Below are positions 43,556 through 53,256 of a DNA stretch of 64,000 nucleotides, piece after piece; the first letter of the stretch is position 1; each line of letters starts with the position of its first letter. Both the position numbers and the translations under genes were made by a program. Source of the DNA: Sphingobium sp. AS12 (GTDB lineage Bacteria; Pseudomonadota; Alphaproteobacteria; Sphingomonadales; Sphingomonadaceae); assembly GCF_019097845.1 (NCBI RefSeq), contig NZ_JAHRGM010000001.1, positions 620,001 to 684,000 of the forward strand, written 5' to 3'. The notes under the pieces are model-generated. The model searched no databases. It was given only the letters and a program-made list of their open reading frames with translations, and was not told the DNA's origin.

Positions 43556-44629
43556 ATGAACGACATCAGCATGACTCACATCACGCCCATGGCGGGGCTG
43601 TCCATTGGCGTTGTAGTTGGCGTGGCTTTCCTTCTGCACTGGGCGATCTATGCCGTTGCCTTGCGGATCGTCGCTGCTCGCATGACCCCGCTGCTATTGC
43701 CTCAAATATTCCAGCCTACCAGATGGCTTGTCGTCCTGATGGCTTTGGCTGGCGGACTGAGTTCCATCAGAATGGGGCCGCGCATCGAACAGCTATGGTC
43801 CATCGGATCCAAGATGTTTTTTGCGCTGCTGGCCGGCTGGCTCATCCTGCGTATCTTGCGCGCTCTGCGCAGCATGATCGAGCAAAGGGCCGACATGAGC
43901 GTGGAGGATAATCTGAAAGCCAGGCGCCGTCATACGCGCGTTCGTATCCTCTATCGCATCGCTCAGAGCATCGTCGCAGTGCTTGTCATCGCCATGATGC
44001 TGATCGCCATCCCCGGCGTACGGACTGTCGGTGTGACTTTGATGGCATCTGCGGGACTGGTTGGCCTGGCCGTCGGCGCGGCGGCTCAGCCGGCGCTCAA
44101 AAATCTGATCGCGGGCATTCAGATGGCATTTTCCGAACCGATACGGCTGGACGATGTGGTGATCGTGGAGGGTGAATGGGGTCGGATCGAGGATATTACA
44201 CTGACCTATGTGATCGTCCACATCTGGGATGACCGGCGAATGGTGGTGCCAGTGTCCTATTTTCTGGAAAAGCCGTTCCAGAACTGGACGACCAAAACGT
44301 CCGACCTGCTGGGCACCATTTTTCTTTATGTGGACCCGACCGCCGATGTGGAGCGTATTCGGGCCAAGTTCATCGAATTGACCGGTGCCAACGCCCGGTG
44401 GGACAAGCGCGTCGCGATCTTGCAGGTCACCGATCATCGCGCTGATGCGCTGGAACTGCGTGGATTGCTTAGCGCACGCAATGCAGGTGTTGCATTCGAC
44501 CTGCGCTGCGAGGTGCGGGAAGCGATGCTCTCCTTCCTGCGGACAGACATGCCCGAAGCACTGGTTCGAACCCGTCAGCGGATCGAACCGGACGCTATCT
44601 TTACCAAGCCGTCCGTCGCGGCGGGATGA
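43556..44629 (+). CDS. MscS-family mechanosensitive channel
   Basis: Small-conductance mechanosensitive channel-like inner-membrane protein. There are four N-terminal hydrophobic segments; the last is the pore-lining helix, with the small-residue pattern LMASAGLVGLAVGAAAQPAL, followed by the beta domain (EPIRLDDVVIVEGEWGRIED) and a C-terminal alpha/beta domain. 357 residues. Its last 29 bases overlap the pilZ-domain gene on the other strand. The ATG at 43556 is used; the second ATG, 15 bases on, is possible. Confidence 0.93.
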   Translation: MNDISMTHITPMAGLSIGVVVGVAFLLHWAIYAVALRIVAARMTPLLLPQIFQPTRWLVVLMALAGGLSSIRMGPRIEQLWSIGSKMFFALLAGWLILRILRALRSMIEQRADMSVEDNLKARRRHTRVRILYRIAQSIVAVLVIAMMLIAIPGVRTVGVTLMASAGLVGLAVGAAAQPALKNLIAGIQMAFSEPIRLDDVVIVEGEWGRIEDITLTYVIVHIWDDRRMVVPVSYFLEKPFQNWTTKTSDLLGTIFLYVDPTADVERIRAKFIELTGANARWDKRVAILQVTDHRADALELRGLLSARNAGVAFDLRCEVREAMLSFLRTDMPEALVRTRQRIEPDAIFTKPSVAAG

Positions 44630-44954
44630 GCGCCATCAGCGCGTCATAGGTGCGCGGGGCGATGGGTTTCAGAAATTCGATGCCCAGCCGCCCGTCCTCG
44701 ACCCAGCGCACTTCGGCGGGATGGTCCTTCAGGATCGGCAGCCAGATGGTCAGCCGCTCGCCCATCAGCAATTCGCCTTCGGTGCGGCACATCGCACCGA
44801 GCGCTGAGATGTTGATGATCCGTACGCCATGAGTTCGGCCGCGCGCGGTGACATGGCTGACCATATCGACCAGATCACGGGTGGCCCGGCGCTGATCCAC
44901 CGCCGGATCGCGGGAGCGCATGACATGATTGAGGTTGGCGAACAGCGACGACAT
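44601..44954 (-). CDS. PilZ-domain protein
   Basis: 117-residue single-domain PilZ protein, the family that binds cyclic-di-GMP. N-terminal RxxxR-like segment (QRRATRDLVDMVSH) and the (D/N)xSxxG-type segment VRIINISALGAMCR are visible; the second matches only partly (NISALG), so c-di-GMP binding is uncertain. A conserved LGIEFLKPI follows. Convergent with and overlapping the MscS gene. The nearest c-di-GMP enzyme in the window is the EAL protein at 34917. Confidence 0.85.
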   Translation of the reverse strand: MSSLFANLNHVMRSRDPAVDQRRATRDLVDMVSHVTARGRTHGVRIINISALGAMCRTEGELLMGERLTIWLPILKDHPAEVRWVEDGRLGIEFLKPIAPRTYDALMALIPPRRTAW

Positions 44955-45030
44955 GGCCGCAGCCTAGGGCGGTGAAGATGGACGCTTTGCTAGGGGAAAA
45001 CCTTAATTTCCCCCTAACATTCTTTCCGCG

Positions 45031-46248
45031 TCAGGCGACCACGATCCCATGCTTTTTCGCGCCGAAACTCACCTTGTCGCCCGGTTTCAGCGTCAGGGCG
45101 GGATCATTCACCACATTGCCGTTCACGCGGATCGCATTTTCCGACAATTTTCGCCGCGCTTCCTTGTTCGACGTGGCAAAGCCGAGCGCGACATTGGCCT
45201 GCACCACTGTCAGCCCGTCCGCACCGATGCTGACCGTTGGCAGGTTGGCGTCGGACGCGCCCTCCTCGAACGTCTTGCGCGCTGTTTCAGCAGACGCAGC
45301 CGCCGCTTCCGCGCCATGCGCCATGGCGGTGGCGGCATCGGCCAGTATCTTCTTGGCCTCGTTGATCTCCGCTCCCTCTAGGGCTTCCAACCGGGCGATC
45401 TCGTCCAGCGGCAGGTCGGTGAACAGCCGCATGAAGCGACCGACATCGGCATCCTGCGTGTTGCGCCAGAATTGCCAATAATCATAGGGCGGCAGCGCGT
45501 CGGCGTTCAACCAAACCGCGCCATTCATGGTCTTGCCCATCTTGCCGCCGTCCGCCGTGGTGATCAGCGGGCTGGTGAGGCCATAGACCTGCGTCCCATC
45601 GACCCGGCGCGACAGTTCGATGCCGTTGACGATATTGCCCCACTGGTCCGATCCGCCCATCTGCAACCGGCAGGCCGACCGGCGCGACAGTTCCAGAAAG
45701 TCATAGGCTTGCAGGATCATGTAATTGAATTCGAGGAAGCTGAGCGACTGTTCGCGCTCCAGCCGCATCTTGACGCTGTCGAAGCTCAGCATCCGGTTGA
45801 CCGAGAAATGCTGGCCGATGTCGCGCAGGAACGGGATATATTCCAGTTTGTCGAGCCAGTCGGCATTGTCGACCATGATCGCATCGGTCGGGCCATCGCC
45901 AAAGGTCAGGAACTTTTCGAACACCCGCTTGATGCTGGCGACGTTGGACGTGATCAGATCATCGGTCAGCAGCTTGCGGGCTTCGTCCTTGAAGCTGGGG
46001 TCGCCGATCTTGCCGGTGCCGCCGCCCATCAGGACGATCGGCTTGTGCCCCGCCTGCTGCATCCGGCGCAGCATCATGATCTGCACCAGGCTGCCGACAT
46101 GGAGCGAGGGCGCGGTCGGATCGAAACCGATATAGCCGGGCACGATCTCCTTCTGCGCCAGCGCGTCGAGACCCGCCGCATTGGTGACGTCATGGATATA
46201 GCCGCGCGTGTCGAGCAGGCGCAGGAGGTCGGACTGATAGTTGCTCAT
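45031..46248 (-). CDS. tyrS: Tyrosyl-tRNA synthetase
   Basis: Class I aminoacyl-tRNA synthetase. HIGH-like motif in [14 protein letters not shown], tyrosine-site residues in [19 protein letters not shown], the KMSKS-like [10 protein letters not shown], and a C-terminal S4 RNA-binding domain ([19 protein letters not shown]). 405 residues from [12 protein letters not shown] at 46248. The frame remains open upstream into anmK, but that is an antisense shadow. Divergent from anmK, with 54 bases between them. Confidence 0.97.
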   Translation of the reverse strand: MSNYQSDLLRLLDTRGYIHDVTNAAGLDALAQKEIVPGYIGFDPTAPSLHVGSLVQIMMLRRMQQAGHKPIVLMGGGTGKIGDPSFKDEARKLLTDDLITSNVASIKRVFEKFLTFGDGPTDAIMVDNADWLDKLEYIPFLRDIGQHFSVNRMLSFDSVKMRLEREQSLSFLEFNYMILQAYDFLELSRRSACRLQMGGSDQWGNIVNGIELSRRVDGTQVYGLTSPLITTADGGKMGKTMNGAVWLNADALPPYDYWQFWRNTQDADVGRFMRLFTDLPLDEIARLEALEGAEINEAKKILADAATAMAHGAEAAAASAETARKTFEEGASDANLPTVSIGADGLTVVQANVALGFATSNKEARRKLSENAIRVNGNVVNDPALTLKPGDKVSFGAKKHGIVVA

Positions 46249-46302
46249 GGCGCGCGCCTGTAGCATTGGGAGGGCGGCTGTAAAAGAGGCGGAGAGTCGT
46301 AA

Positions 46303-47388
46303 ATGCTGGCAATCGGCCTGATGTCGGGAACATCGCGCGACGGGATTGATGCGGCGCTGATCGAGACGGATGGCGAGGGGCTGGTCAAGCCGGTCGCTTT
46401 TCATGCGCAGGCCTATCATGACGGCTTCCGGGTGCGGCTGGCCGAAGCATGCGGCCGCGCGATGGCGATGGACGCGCCGGGGTTCGAGCCGCTGATCGCA
46501 TCCGTCGAGGTGGAACTCACTGAATTGCATATCGAGGCAGTGGCCGACCTGCTGGGGCGCAGCGGGCATGTGGCGGAGGAAATCGGCATCATCGGCTTTC
46601 ATGGCCATACCGTAGCGCACCGGCCCGACCGGCGCTGGACCTGGCAGATTGGCGATGGCGCGGCGCTGGCCGGGGCGTTCGGTATAGCGGTGGTCGGCGA
46701 CCTGCGCAGCGCGGATGTCGCGGCGGGCGGGCAGGGTGCGCCGCTATTGCCGGTCTATCATCGCGCGCTGGCCGCCGGGCTGGAAAAGCCGGTGGCGGTC
46801 CTCAATCTGGGCGGGGTCGCCAATATCACCGCGATCGGATCGGACGGGGCTCTGACAGCTTTCGATACCGGCATGGCGAGCGGCCTGATCGACAATTGGA
46901 TGCAGGCGCATGGGGATGCGGCCTATGATGCGGGTGGGGCTTGTGCGGCGCTAGGGCGGGTGGATGAGGCGCGGCTGGCGGCAATGCTGGCTGATCCCTG
47001 GTTCGCAGTGCCACCGCCCAAGAGCATCGACCGGGAAGCGTTCACGATTCAGGCGGTGCAGGGGCTGAGCCTTGAAGATGGCGCGGCGACGCTGACTGCC
47101 TTTTCAGCGGCGGCGGTAGCACGGGGGATTGCCCATCTGGCCGAGCGACCTTTATGCCTGCATGTCGCGGGTGGCGGACGGCATAATGAAACGCTGATGG
47201 CGATGCTGGCCGAGCGGTGTGGGGTCGATGTCCGACCAGTCGATGCGCTGGGCTGGGATGGCGACGCGCTGGAGGCGCAGGGCTTTGCCTATATGGCGGT
47301 GCGCCATCTGGAGGGGCTGCCGATCAGCTTTCCGGGGACGACGGGCACGCCGGAGCCAATGACCGGCGGGGTGCTGTTTCGGGCTTAA
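46303..47388 (+). CDS. anmK: Anhydro-N-acetylmuramic acid kinase AnmK
   Basis: Converts recycled anhydroMurNAc to MurNAc-6-phosphate in peptidoglycan recycling. Signature [20 protein letters not shown] at the N-terminus, [23 protein letters not shown], and the C-terminal [14 protein letters not shown]. 361 residues. Pairing with tyrS in divergent orientation is common in proteobacteria. Confidence 0.97.
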   Translation: MLAIGLMSGTSRDGIDAALIETDGEGLVKPVAFHAQAYHDGFRVRLAEACGRAMAMDAPGFEPLIASVEVELTELHIEAVADLLGRSGHVAEEIGIIGFHGHTVAHRPDRRWTWQIGDGAALAGAFGIAVVGDLRSADVAAGGQGAPLLPVYHRALAAGLEKPVAVLNLGGVANITAIGSDGALTAFDTGMASGLIDNWMQAHGDAAYDAGGACAALGRVDEARLAAMLADPWFAVPPPKSIDREAFTIQAVQGLSLEDGAATLTAFSAAAVARGIAHLAERPLCLHVAGGGRHNETLMAMLAERCGVDVRPVDALGWDGDALEAQGFAYMAVRHLEGLPISFPGTTGTPEPMTGGVLFRA

Positions 47389-47494
47389 CTTCGCATATTT
47401 CCTGGTAAATGCGACATTTTATTGCGTGGTTGTGATCCTATCGCAAACGGCGTGGCGCATCATAGCAGCCGGCTTTGCTGTAGGACAGCGGGGG

Positions 47495-48478
47495 TCAGGC
47501 GGAGGCCGCCTCATGCTGGCCAAAGCCATCTGGGCCTTCGGGCGGTCGCTGCCTGATCCAGCGGCTGGCGATCAGCTTGATGCCCGATTGCACCGGTAGC
47601 CCGGCATGTTCGCTCATCGGATCGGGGCGGCCGTCGGGTAGGGTGTTGGCAAAGAGCAGGCCGTCACCCTTGCGGCCGCGATGGGTAAGGGGAAGGCGGG
47701 TGAAATGGGTTTCGCCGCCCTGATAATCATCGTTGAGATAGACCAGCAGGGTCAGGCTGCGCTGGTTGGTGAGGCCCGGTACGGCATCCAGATGGGGGCG
47801 ATATTGCTGGCCGGGGCGGTAGCGCAACACTTGCAGGGTTTCGCCCTGTTCGACCGCCGTGCCGCTGACGGCGGCGAGGCGGCGGTTGATGGCGTGGATG
47901 GCGGGCCATTCGGACACGATGGGAAACCCCGCCGCATCGGAATCGCGGACCGGATCGGCGACGAAGCGCTTTTGCCCTTCGTGAAAGATCAAGGCGGGGC
48001 GCAGCCGCCGGTCGGACAGTGTGGCGAGCAGTTCACATTCCGGCGCGGTGAGCAGGCCGGGCAACGCGACAATCATTGGGTTGTCGGACAATGGCTGAGG
48101 CGCAGGCAGGTCAAGCGGATCACCTGTGGCGTCGATCGCCATCGCCGCGATCAGGGCGCGCTGTTGCGCGGCAATCGGATCGCGGTCCGCCCAGTCGTCG
48201 AGCATCGCCAGCGCCCCGGCCCAGTCGCGCGCGCCGCCGACGCCGGATGCGAGAAAGCCGGCGAGAATCCGTGCTGCGCCGATGGTGTTGGCAGCGGCCA
48301 GATCAGCGCGGGCGGCGGGCAGATCGCGCGGCACCAGCCGCCCCTCGACGCGCCAGAGCGCCCGCAGCGCCAGCGCGTCGCCATCGCCCCGTGCGCAACC
48401 GGCATCAACCAGCCCACGCGCCGACGCGCTGTCACCGCGCTGGAGCAGCGCCAGCGCCTCTGCCGCCACACCTGCCAT
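47495..48478 (-). CDS. 2-oxoglutarate/Fe(II) prolyl-4-hydroxylase-like dioxygenase with N-terminal helical repeats
   Basis: The C-terminal domain (about residues 140-315) is a P4Hc dioxygenase: the iron-binding HxD is in YRPHLDAVPG, the distal His in SEHAGLPVQSGIK, and the Lys of that segment binds 2-oxoglutarate; YLNDDYQGGETHF is also typical. The N-terminal half is a set of Ala-rich helices like TPR or Sel1 repeats. 327 residues. It is translated after the VWA gene (TGATG overlap). The substrate is unknown. Confidence 0.88.
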   Translation of the reverse strand: MAGVAAEALALLQRGDSASARGLVDAGCARGDGDALALRALWRVEGRLVPRDLPAARADLAAANTIGAARILAGFLASGVGGARDWAGALAMLDDWADRDPIAAQQRALIAAMAIDATGDPLDLPAPQPLSDNPMIVALPGLLTAPECELLATLSDRRLRPALIFHEGQKRFVADPVRDSDAAGFPIVSEWPAIHAINRRLAAVSGTAVEQGETLQVLRYRPGQQYRPHLDAVPGLTNQRSLTLLVYLNDDYQGGETHFTRLPLTHRGRKGDGLLFANTLPDGRPDPMSEHAGLPVQSGIKLIASRWIRQRPPEGPDGFGQHEAASA

Positions 48479-49653
48479 CAGCGCTTGCGGGTCAGCTCCC
48501 GCATGGCCGCGTCGATGCCCTCGATCGTCAGCGGATACATGCGGTCATTCATAGCCTCGCGGATCAGGCGGGTCGACTGGCTATAGCCCCAATGCGCTTC
48601 CGGCGTCGGGTTGAGCCACACGGTTGCGGGATAGGTATGGGCGACCCGCTGCAGCCACACCCCGCCCGCTTCCTCGTTCATATGTTCGACCGACCCGCCC
48701 GGATGGCTGATCTCATAGGGGCTCATCGCCGCGTCGCCGACGAAGATCACTTTGTAATCATGGCCATATTTGTGGAGGATGTCCCAGGTCGGGGTACGTT
48801 CGGCAAAGCGGCGGCGATTATCCTTCCACACGCCATCATAGAGGCAGTTATGGAAGTAGAAAAATTCCATATTCTTGAATTCGCTGGTGGCAGCGGAGAA
48901 GAGTTCCTCGCACAGCTTGACGAACGGGTCCATCGATCCGCCAACATCCAGAAACAGCAGCAGCTTGACCGCATTATGCCGTTCCGGGCGCATTCGGATG
49001 TCCAGCCAGCCCTGCCGCGCGGTGCCACGGATGGTTTCGTCCAGGTCCAGTTCTTCCGCCGATCCTTCGCGCGCGAAACGGCGCAGGCGGCGCAGCGCGA
49101 CCTTGATATTGCGGGTGCCCAGTTCCTTCGTGTTGTCGAGATTGGCGAAGTCGCGCTTCTCCCACACCTTGATCGCGCGCTTATGTTTGCTCGTTCCACC
49201 GATGCGGACGCCTTCGGGATTATAGCCGCCATGGCCGAAAGGGGATGTGCCGCCGGTGCCGATCCATTTATTGCCGCCCTGATGCCGCCCCTGCTGCTCC
49301 TCCAGCCGCTTCTTGAGCGTCTCCATAATTTCGTCCCAGTCGCCCAGCGACTTGATCTTCTCCATCTCTTCGGGGCTGAGATATTTTTCGGCGACCAGCC
49401 GCAGCCATTCCTCCGGTATCTCCGCCTCTACGCCTGAACTGCCCAGAACGCCCTTGAACACCTGTCCGAACACCTGATCGAAGCGGTCGAGCAGGCCTTC
49501 ATCCTTCACATAGGTGGCGCGGGCTAGATAATAGAAATCCTCCGGCCGCCGTTCGATGACGTCGCGGTCCAGCGCTTCCAGCAGCAGCAGATGCTCCTTG
49601 ATGCTGGCGGGGATGCCAGCGGCCCGGAGCGCATCGAGAAAATTGAGCAGCAT
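48478..49653 (-). CDS. CoxE-type VWA-domain protein
   Basis: Protein of the CoxE/YehP-like group with a C-terminal von Willebrand A domain. The MIDAS-type motif is degenerate: LLFLDVGGSMDPFVK has DVGGS in place of DxSxS. The N-terminal half is helical and charged, and a Gly-rich stretch (GGTSPFGHGGYNPEG) follows. 391 residues from MLLNFLDALRAAGIP at 49653. Such proteins often act with MoxR-type AAA+ ATPases, but none is adjacent here. Its stop overlaps the start of the dioxygenase gene. Confidence 0.87.
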   Translation of the reverse strand: MLLNFLDALRAAGIPASIKEHLLLLEALDRDVIERRPEDFYYLARATYVKDEGLLDRFDQVFGQVFKGVLGSSGVEAEIPEEWLRLVAEKYLSPEEMEKIKSLGDWDEIMETLKKRLEEQQGRHQGGNKWIGTGGTSPFGHGGYNPEGVRIGGTSKHKRAIKVWEKRDFANLDNTKELGTRNIKVALRRLRRFAREGSAEELDLDETIRGTARQGWLDIRMRPERHNAVKLLLFLDVGGSMDPFVKLCEELFSAATSEFKNMEFFYFHNCLYDGVWKDNRRRFAERTPTWDILHKYGHDYKVIFVGDAAMSPYEISHPGGSVEHMNEEAGGVWLQRVAHTYPATVWLNPTPEAHWGYSQSTRLIREAMNDRMYPLTIEGIDAAMRELTRKR

Positions 49654-49733
49654 GGCTGCCCTTGTCGGGCAGCGCGGCGCGCGATGCAAGCGGCCGGATT
49701 GATGGCTTGTCGGAATATTAAGTGTTGCAGTGC

Positions 49734-51161
49734 ATGGTTAATGCGTCACTATTCGTTCTTCCAGAAATTTGGGGCGCACGCTTGGAAAACAGGGACTTGC
49801 TGGCTGACCTTGGTGAACGGTCAGGTGACATCGCGCTGCAATGCAGCGAAACGGCGGGCTTTCTGAGCGAGCTGAACCGGCGCATCCAGCAGGATTCGGC
49901 GCGCCTGTCCGATTTGCAGGCGAATATGAATACGCTGGCCACCAGCCAGAATGAAAGCGTCGCCGCCGCGCAGGAATTGAGCCTGACCGCGCGCCGGGCC
50001 GGGCGGATCATCGCCGACGGGCATGAGGTCATCACCCTGTCGCTGGGCGAAGTGGCGGGGCTGGTGGAGCATGTCACGGGACTGGAGGGACATTTGCGCC
50101 AGTTCCTGTCGGTGATCGAAGCGGTGGGCGACATTTCCGACGAGCTGGGTGCGATCGCGCGGCAGACGCGGCTGCTGGGCATCAATGCCGCGATCGAGGC
50201 GGCGCGTGGCGGGGCGGCGACGCAGGGCTTTGCCGTGGTGGCGGACGAAATCCGGCGGCTGGCGGGCCAGGCGGGCGAATCGGCGGCGTCTGTCGGCGAC
50301 AAGCTCGGCCAGCTGGATCGCGATGCGCGGCGGCTGATCGGCGGGGTGGAGGCCAATATCGTGCGGGGGCGCGACGTTGGCACGCATATCGACCGGCTGC
50401 GGATGAGCATGGCGGAGATCGCGTCGCTGGTAACGCAATTTGCCGAGCGGTCCGACGCGATCGTGACCTGCACCGATGAAGCGGATGGCGATGTCGCGGC
50501 GCTGCGGCAGGGGCTGGCGCTGTTCAGCCAGTCGGCGAGTGAAAGCGCGACGCGCGTGGAGGTGGCGCGCGGGCAGCTGGAAGGGCTGGAGGGGATGGCC
50601 AATGCCATGCTCGACACCGCCGCGCACGGCCCGCAGCGCACCCGCAACAGCCGCTATATCGCACTGGCGGAAGAGGGCGCGGATGAAGTCATGGCGCTTA
50701 TCCAGCAGGGGATTGCCGACAATCAGCTGAGCCTGGCCGATCTGTTCGACACGGACTATCGCGCGATCGAGGGTTCCAACCCTACGCAATATCAGACCCG
50801 TTTCACCGCCTTTGCCGACGCGCTGCTGCGCCCGACGCTGGACCGGCGTACCAGCGAGGACAGCGCGATCGTGGGCTGCTGCCTGATCGACATGAACGGC
50901 TATCTGCCCACCCATATCAGCACGCGCAGCCAGCCCCAGCGGCCGGGCGACCCGCGCTGGAACATGGAACATGCGCGCAATCGCCAGATGTTCATGGACA
51001 GCCAGACCCGCCGAGCGCTGGACGGGGAGGGGGATTTTTTCCTGTTCACCTATCGCCAGGATCTGGGCGAGGGCCGCTATCGCGCGCTGCGCAGCGTGTT
51101 CGTGCCGCTGGTCTTTGGCGGGCGGCGCTGGGGGCTGTATGAGGTCGGCTATCTGATCTGA
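49734..51161 (+). CDS. Cytosolic methyl-accepting chemotaxis protein with C-terminal sensor domain
   Basis: Soluble chemoreceptor: no membrane helix is visible. The long coiled coil has the signalling hairpin tip around IARQTRLLGINAAIEAARGG and GFAVVADEIRRLAGQAGES. The C-terminal 150 residues form a separate domain (DMNGYLPTHIS, WNMEHARNRQMFMDS, FGGRRWGLYEVGY) seen in other MCPs and resembling a PAS/Cache-type ligand domain. About 475 residues. The ATG at 49734 is weakly supported; GTG 49722 is also possible and neither has a good binding site. It lies next to the low-oxygen genes, so a redox or oxygen cue is an attractive guess. Confidence 0.88.
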   Translation: MVNASLFVLPEIWGARLENRDLLADLGERSGDIALQCSETAGFLSELNRRIQQDSARLSDLQANMNTLATSQNESVAAAQELSLTARRAGRIIADGHEVITLSLGEVAGLVEHVTGLEGHLRQFLSVIEAVGDISDELGAIARQTRLLGINAAIEAARGGAATQGFAVVADEIRRLAGQAGESAASVGDKLGQLDRDARRLIGGVEANIVRGRDVGTHIDRLRMSMAEIASLVTQFAERSDAIVTCTDEADGDVAALRQGLALFSQSASESATRVEVARGQLEGLEGMANAMLDTAAHGPQRTRNSRYIALAEEGADEVMALIQQGIADNQLSLADLFDTDYRAIEGSNPTQYQTRFTAFADALLRPTLDRRTSEDSAIVGCCLIDMNGYLPTHISTRSQPQRPGDPRWNMEHARNRQMFMDSQTRRALDGEGDFFLFTYRQDLGEGRYRALRSVFVPLVFGGRRWGLYEVGYLI

Positions 51162-51193
51162 CGGACTGGATCAGGGCAAGGCCGGGCGCGCAT

Positions 51194-51202
51194 AGGGATA
51201 TT
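51194..51202 (+). promoter_or_regulatory. AGGGATATT word upstream of uspA
   Basis: AGGGATATT, followed by TGCGGAT. It resembles AGGGACATT-ACGGAT upstream of the fnr-like gene (53875) and AGGGACATT upstream of ccoN (54698). Possibly a common FixJ site; this is inference only. Confidence 0.3.
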
Positions 51203-51279
51203 TGCGGATGGAGGGTGCGGCAGGTCCGGCATATTCAGGGATGCAATCGCCTGATGCCCTTATGCCCGGAGTTCACCCC

Positions 51280-52095
51280 ATGAAAACCATCCTGCTGCAC
51301 ATTCATGAGGATAGCGCCCAGGCGAGCAGGATGGAGGTCGCACTGGACATTGCCCGCGCGACCGGCGCGCATATCCGCTGTCTTCAGGTCACCCCGGTGA
51401 TCGATTATGTTTCGGCGGATATGTATGGCGGCAGCTATGTGCTGCCCAGCGACATCGACAATATTCGCGTCGCCGAGGCGCAAGAAAAGGAAAAGGTCGA
51501 AGCGCGGATGCAGCGCGAGGGCGTGACATGGGACTGGCGGCACAGTGACGGCGATGTCGTGCAATGCCTGCTGTCCGCGTCGCGACTGGCCGATGCGATC
51601 GTCGTGACCCTGCCGGCGCAGGGCCGCCGGGCGATTGGCGATCCGCTGCCGATCGTCCCCGACCTTGCGGTCAGCAGCCGCGCACCGATCCTGGCGGTGC
51701 CGCAGGGGTGCCAGCGCTTTGCCTGTCAGGGGCGGGCGATGGTGGCGTGGGACGGATCGCATGAGGCCGCCGTCGCGCTGTGTGCCGCCCGGCCGCTGCT
51801 GGCGCTGGCCAGCGAGGTGCATGTCGTCACGGTCGAGGAAAAGTCCAAGCGCGATTTCCCCCCGATCGACGCCAGCGAATATCTCTCCCGCCATGGTATT
51901 GCGTCGGAAATCCACGAATGGCCGCGCAAGGGCCGCACGGTCGAGGAGGCGCTGGCCGCCGCAGCGGACGAACTGCGCGCGGACTGGATTGCCATGGGTG
52001 CCTTTGGCCATAGCCGCCTGCGCGAAACCATCTTTGGCGGCGTCACCCGTTATCTGCTGGGCGAAGCGCGCGTTCCGCTCTTGCTGGCGCACTGA
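51280..52095 (+). CDS. Universal stress protein, tandem UspA domains
   Basis: 271 residues with two Usp folds. The N-terminal domain begins MKTILLHIHEDSAQASRM; the second begins at AMVAWDGSHEAAVAL and ends with the nucleotide-loop-like GAFGHSRLRETIFGG. The ATG at 51280 is the family start. Upstream ATGs would add 26 residues across the probable promoter. The gene lies directly before fixL in the same direction; universal stress genes are common members of anaerobic FNR/FixK regulons. Confidence 0.9.
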   Translation: MKTILLHIHEDSAQASRMEVALDIARATGAHIRCLQVTPVIDYVSADMYGGSYVLPSDIDNIRVAEAQEKEKVEARMQREGVTWDWRHSDGDVVQCLLSASRLADAIVVTLPAQGRRAIGDPLPIVPDLAVSSRAPILAVPQGCQRFACQGRAMVAWDGSHEAAVALCAARPLLALASEVHVVTVEEKSKRDFPPIDASEYLSRHGIASEIHEWPRKGRTVEEALAAAADELRADWIAMGAFGHSRLRETIFGGVTRYLLGEARVPLLLAH

Positions 52096-52115
52096 TTTCC
52101 GGTCAGTGATGGGCG

Positions 52116-53252
52116 ATGGCGATCAACGATGTCGATCCGCGCGATGATGCGCACAGCCTGGAACAGGCATTGCTTGGATCGATCCTGGCGACGGTGCCTG
52201 ACGCCTTGATCGTCATCGACGCGCGCGGGCGCATCATATCGTTCAGCCCGGCGGCGCAGCGGATGTTCCATTATAGCGAAGCCGATGTGCTGGGCGAGAA
52301 TGTGGCGATGCTGATGCCATCACCCGATCGGGAGCGTCATGACGGCTATCTGGCCCATTATCGCGACACTGGGGAAAAGAAGATCATCGGCATTGGTCGC
52401 CTGACCACGGCCCGGCGGCGGGACGGGTCAACCTTTCCGATCGAACTGGCGGTGGGTGAGGTGCATGATCAGGGGGAGCCGTTGTTTACGGGCTTCATCC
52501 GCGACCTGACCGAGCGGCAGCGGACCGAGCGGCGGGTACAGGATTTGCAGGCGGAACTGAGCCATGCGTCGCGCGTGACCGCCATGGGGACGCTGGCCGC
52601 CGCGCTGGCGCATGAACTCAACCAGCCCTTGACCGCGATCGCCAACTATATGGAGGCGGGGCGCGACCTGCTGGCGCAGGACGGCGCGATCGACCGTGCG
52701 TTGCTGGGCGAAGCGATGGACGAGGCCGCGACCCAGGCGCTGCGCGCGGGGGAGATCATCCGGTCGCTGCGCGAATTCATCCGCCGGGGGGAGGCCGATC
52801 GCCAGCCCGAAACAGTCTCCACTTTGTTGTCGGAAGGGGTGGCGCTGGCCTTTATCGGCATCGACAGCCGGGGCATCGACATGGACATTGCGGTCGATCC
52901 GCGCGTCGGGCGGATCATGGCCAACAGGGTGCAGGTGCAGCAGGTGATTATCAACCTGGTCCGCAATGCGGTGGAAGCGATGGAGGGACGGCCCATGCGC
53001 GTCCTTCATCTCTCCGCTGCGCCGGATGAGGAAGGCCGGGTGGAAATCATCATCGCCGACAGCGGTCCCGGCCTTGATCCCGCCGCGGAACGATCGCTCT
53101 TCACCCCGTTCAGCACGACCAAGCCCACGGGAATGGGAGTTGGCCTGTCGATCAGCCGCACCATCGTCGAAGGGCATGGCGGTCGCATCTGGGCGACCCG
53201 GTCGCGCTGGGGCGGTGTCGCCTTTCACTTCACCCTTGATCCTGCGGATTGA
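52116..53252 (+). CDS. fixL: Oxygen-sensing heme PAS histidine kinase FixL
   Basis: Cytosolic FixL without membrane helices. The PAS domain (about residues 20-135) matches the FixL heme pocket: proximal His75 in RERHDGYLAHY corresponds to Bradyrhizobium His200, and Arg95 in IIGIGR to the distal Arg220. His81 replaces Arg206 and Lys89 replaces His214. The kinase follows, with H-box ALAHELNQPLTAIANY (phospho-His166), N-box NLVRNAVEAMEG and G-boxes ADSGPGLDP and GMGVGLSISRTI. 378 residues. Four bases separate it from fixJ. Under low oxygen it should phosphorylate FixJ. Confidence 0.93.
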   Translation: MAINDVDPRDDAHSLEQALLGSILATVPDALIVIDARGRIISFSPAAQRMFHYSEADVLGENVAMLMPSPDRERHDGYLAHYRDTGEKKIIGIGRLTTARRRDGSTFPIELAVGEVHDQGEPLFTGFIRDLTERQRTERRVQDLQAELSHASRVTAMGTLAAALAHELNQPLTAIANYMEAGRDLLAQDGAIDRALLGEAMDEAATQALRAGEIIRSLREFIRRGEADRQPETVSTLLSEGVALAFIGIDSRGIDMDIAVDPRVGRIMANRVQVQQVIINLVRNAVEAMEGRPMRVLHLSAAPDEEGRVEIIIADSGPGLDPAAERSLFTPFSTTKPTGMGVGLSISRTIVEGHGGRIWATRSRWGGVAFHFTLDPAD

Positions 53253-53256
53253 CGCC

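Noticed and set aside
52116-53252. Possible loss of the FixL heme ligand
   Set aside because: First suspected because Lys89 stands where BjFixL has a His before IIGIGR. That His is position 214; the proximal ligand His200 corresponds to His75 in RHDGYL and is present.
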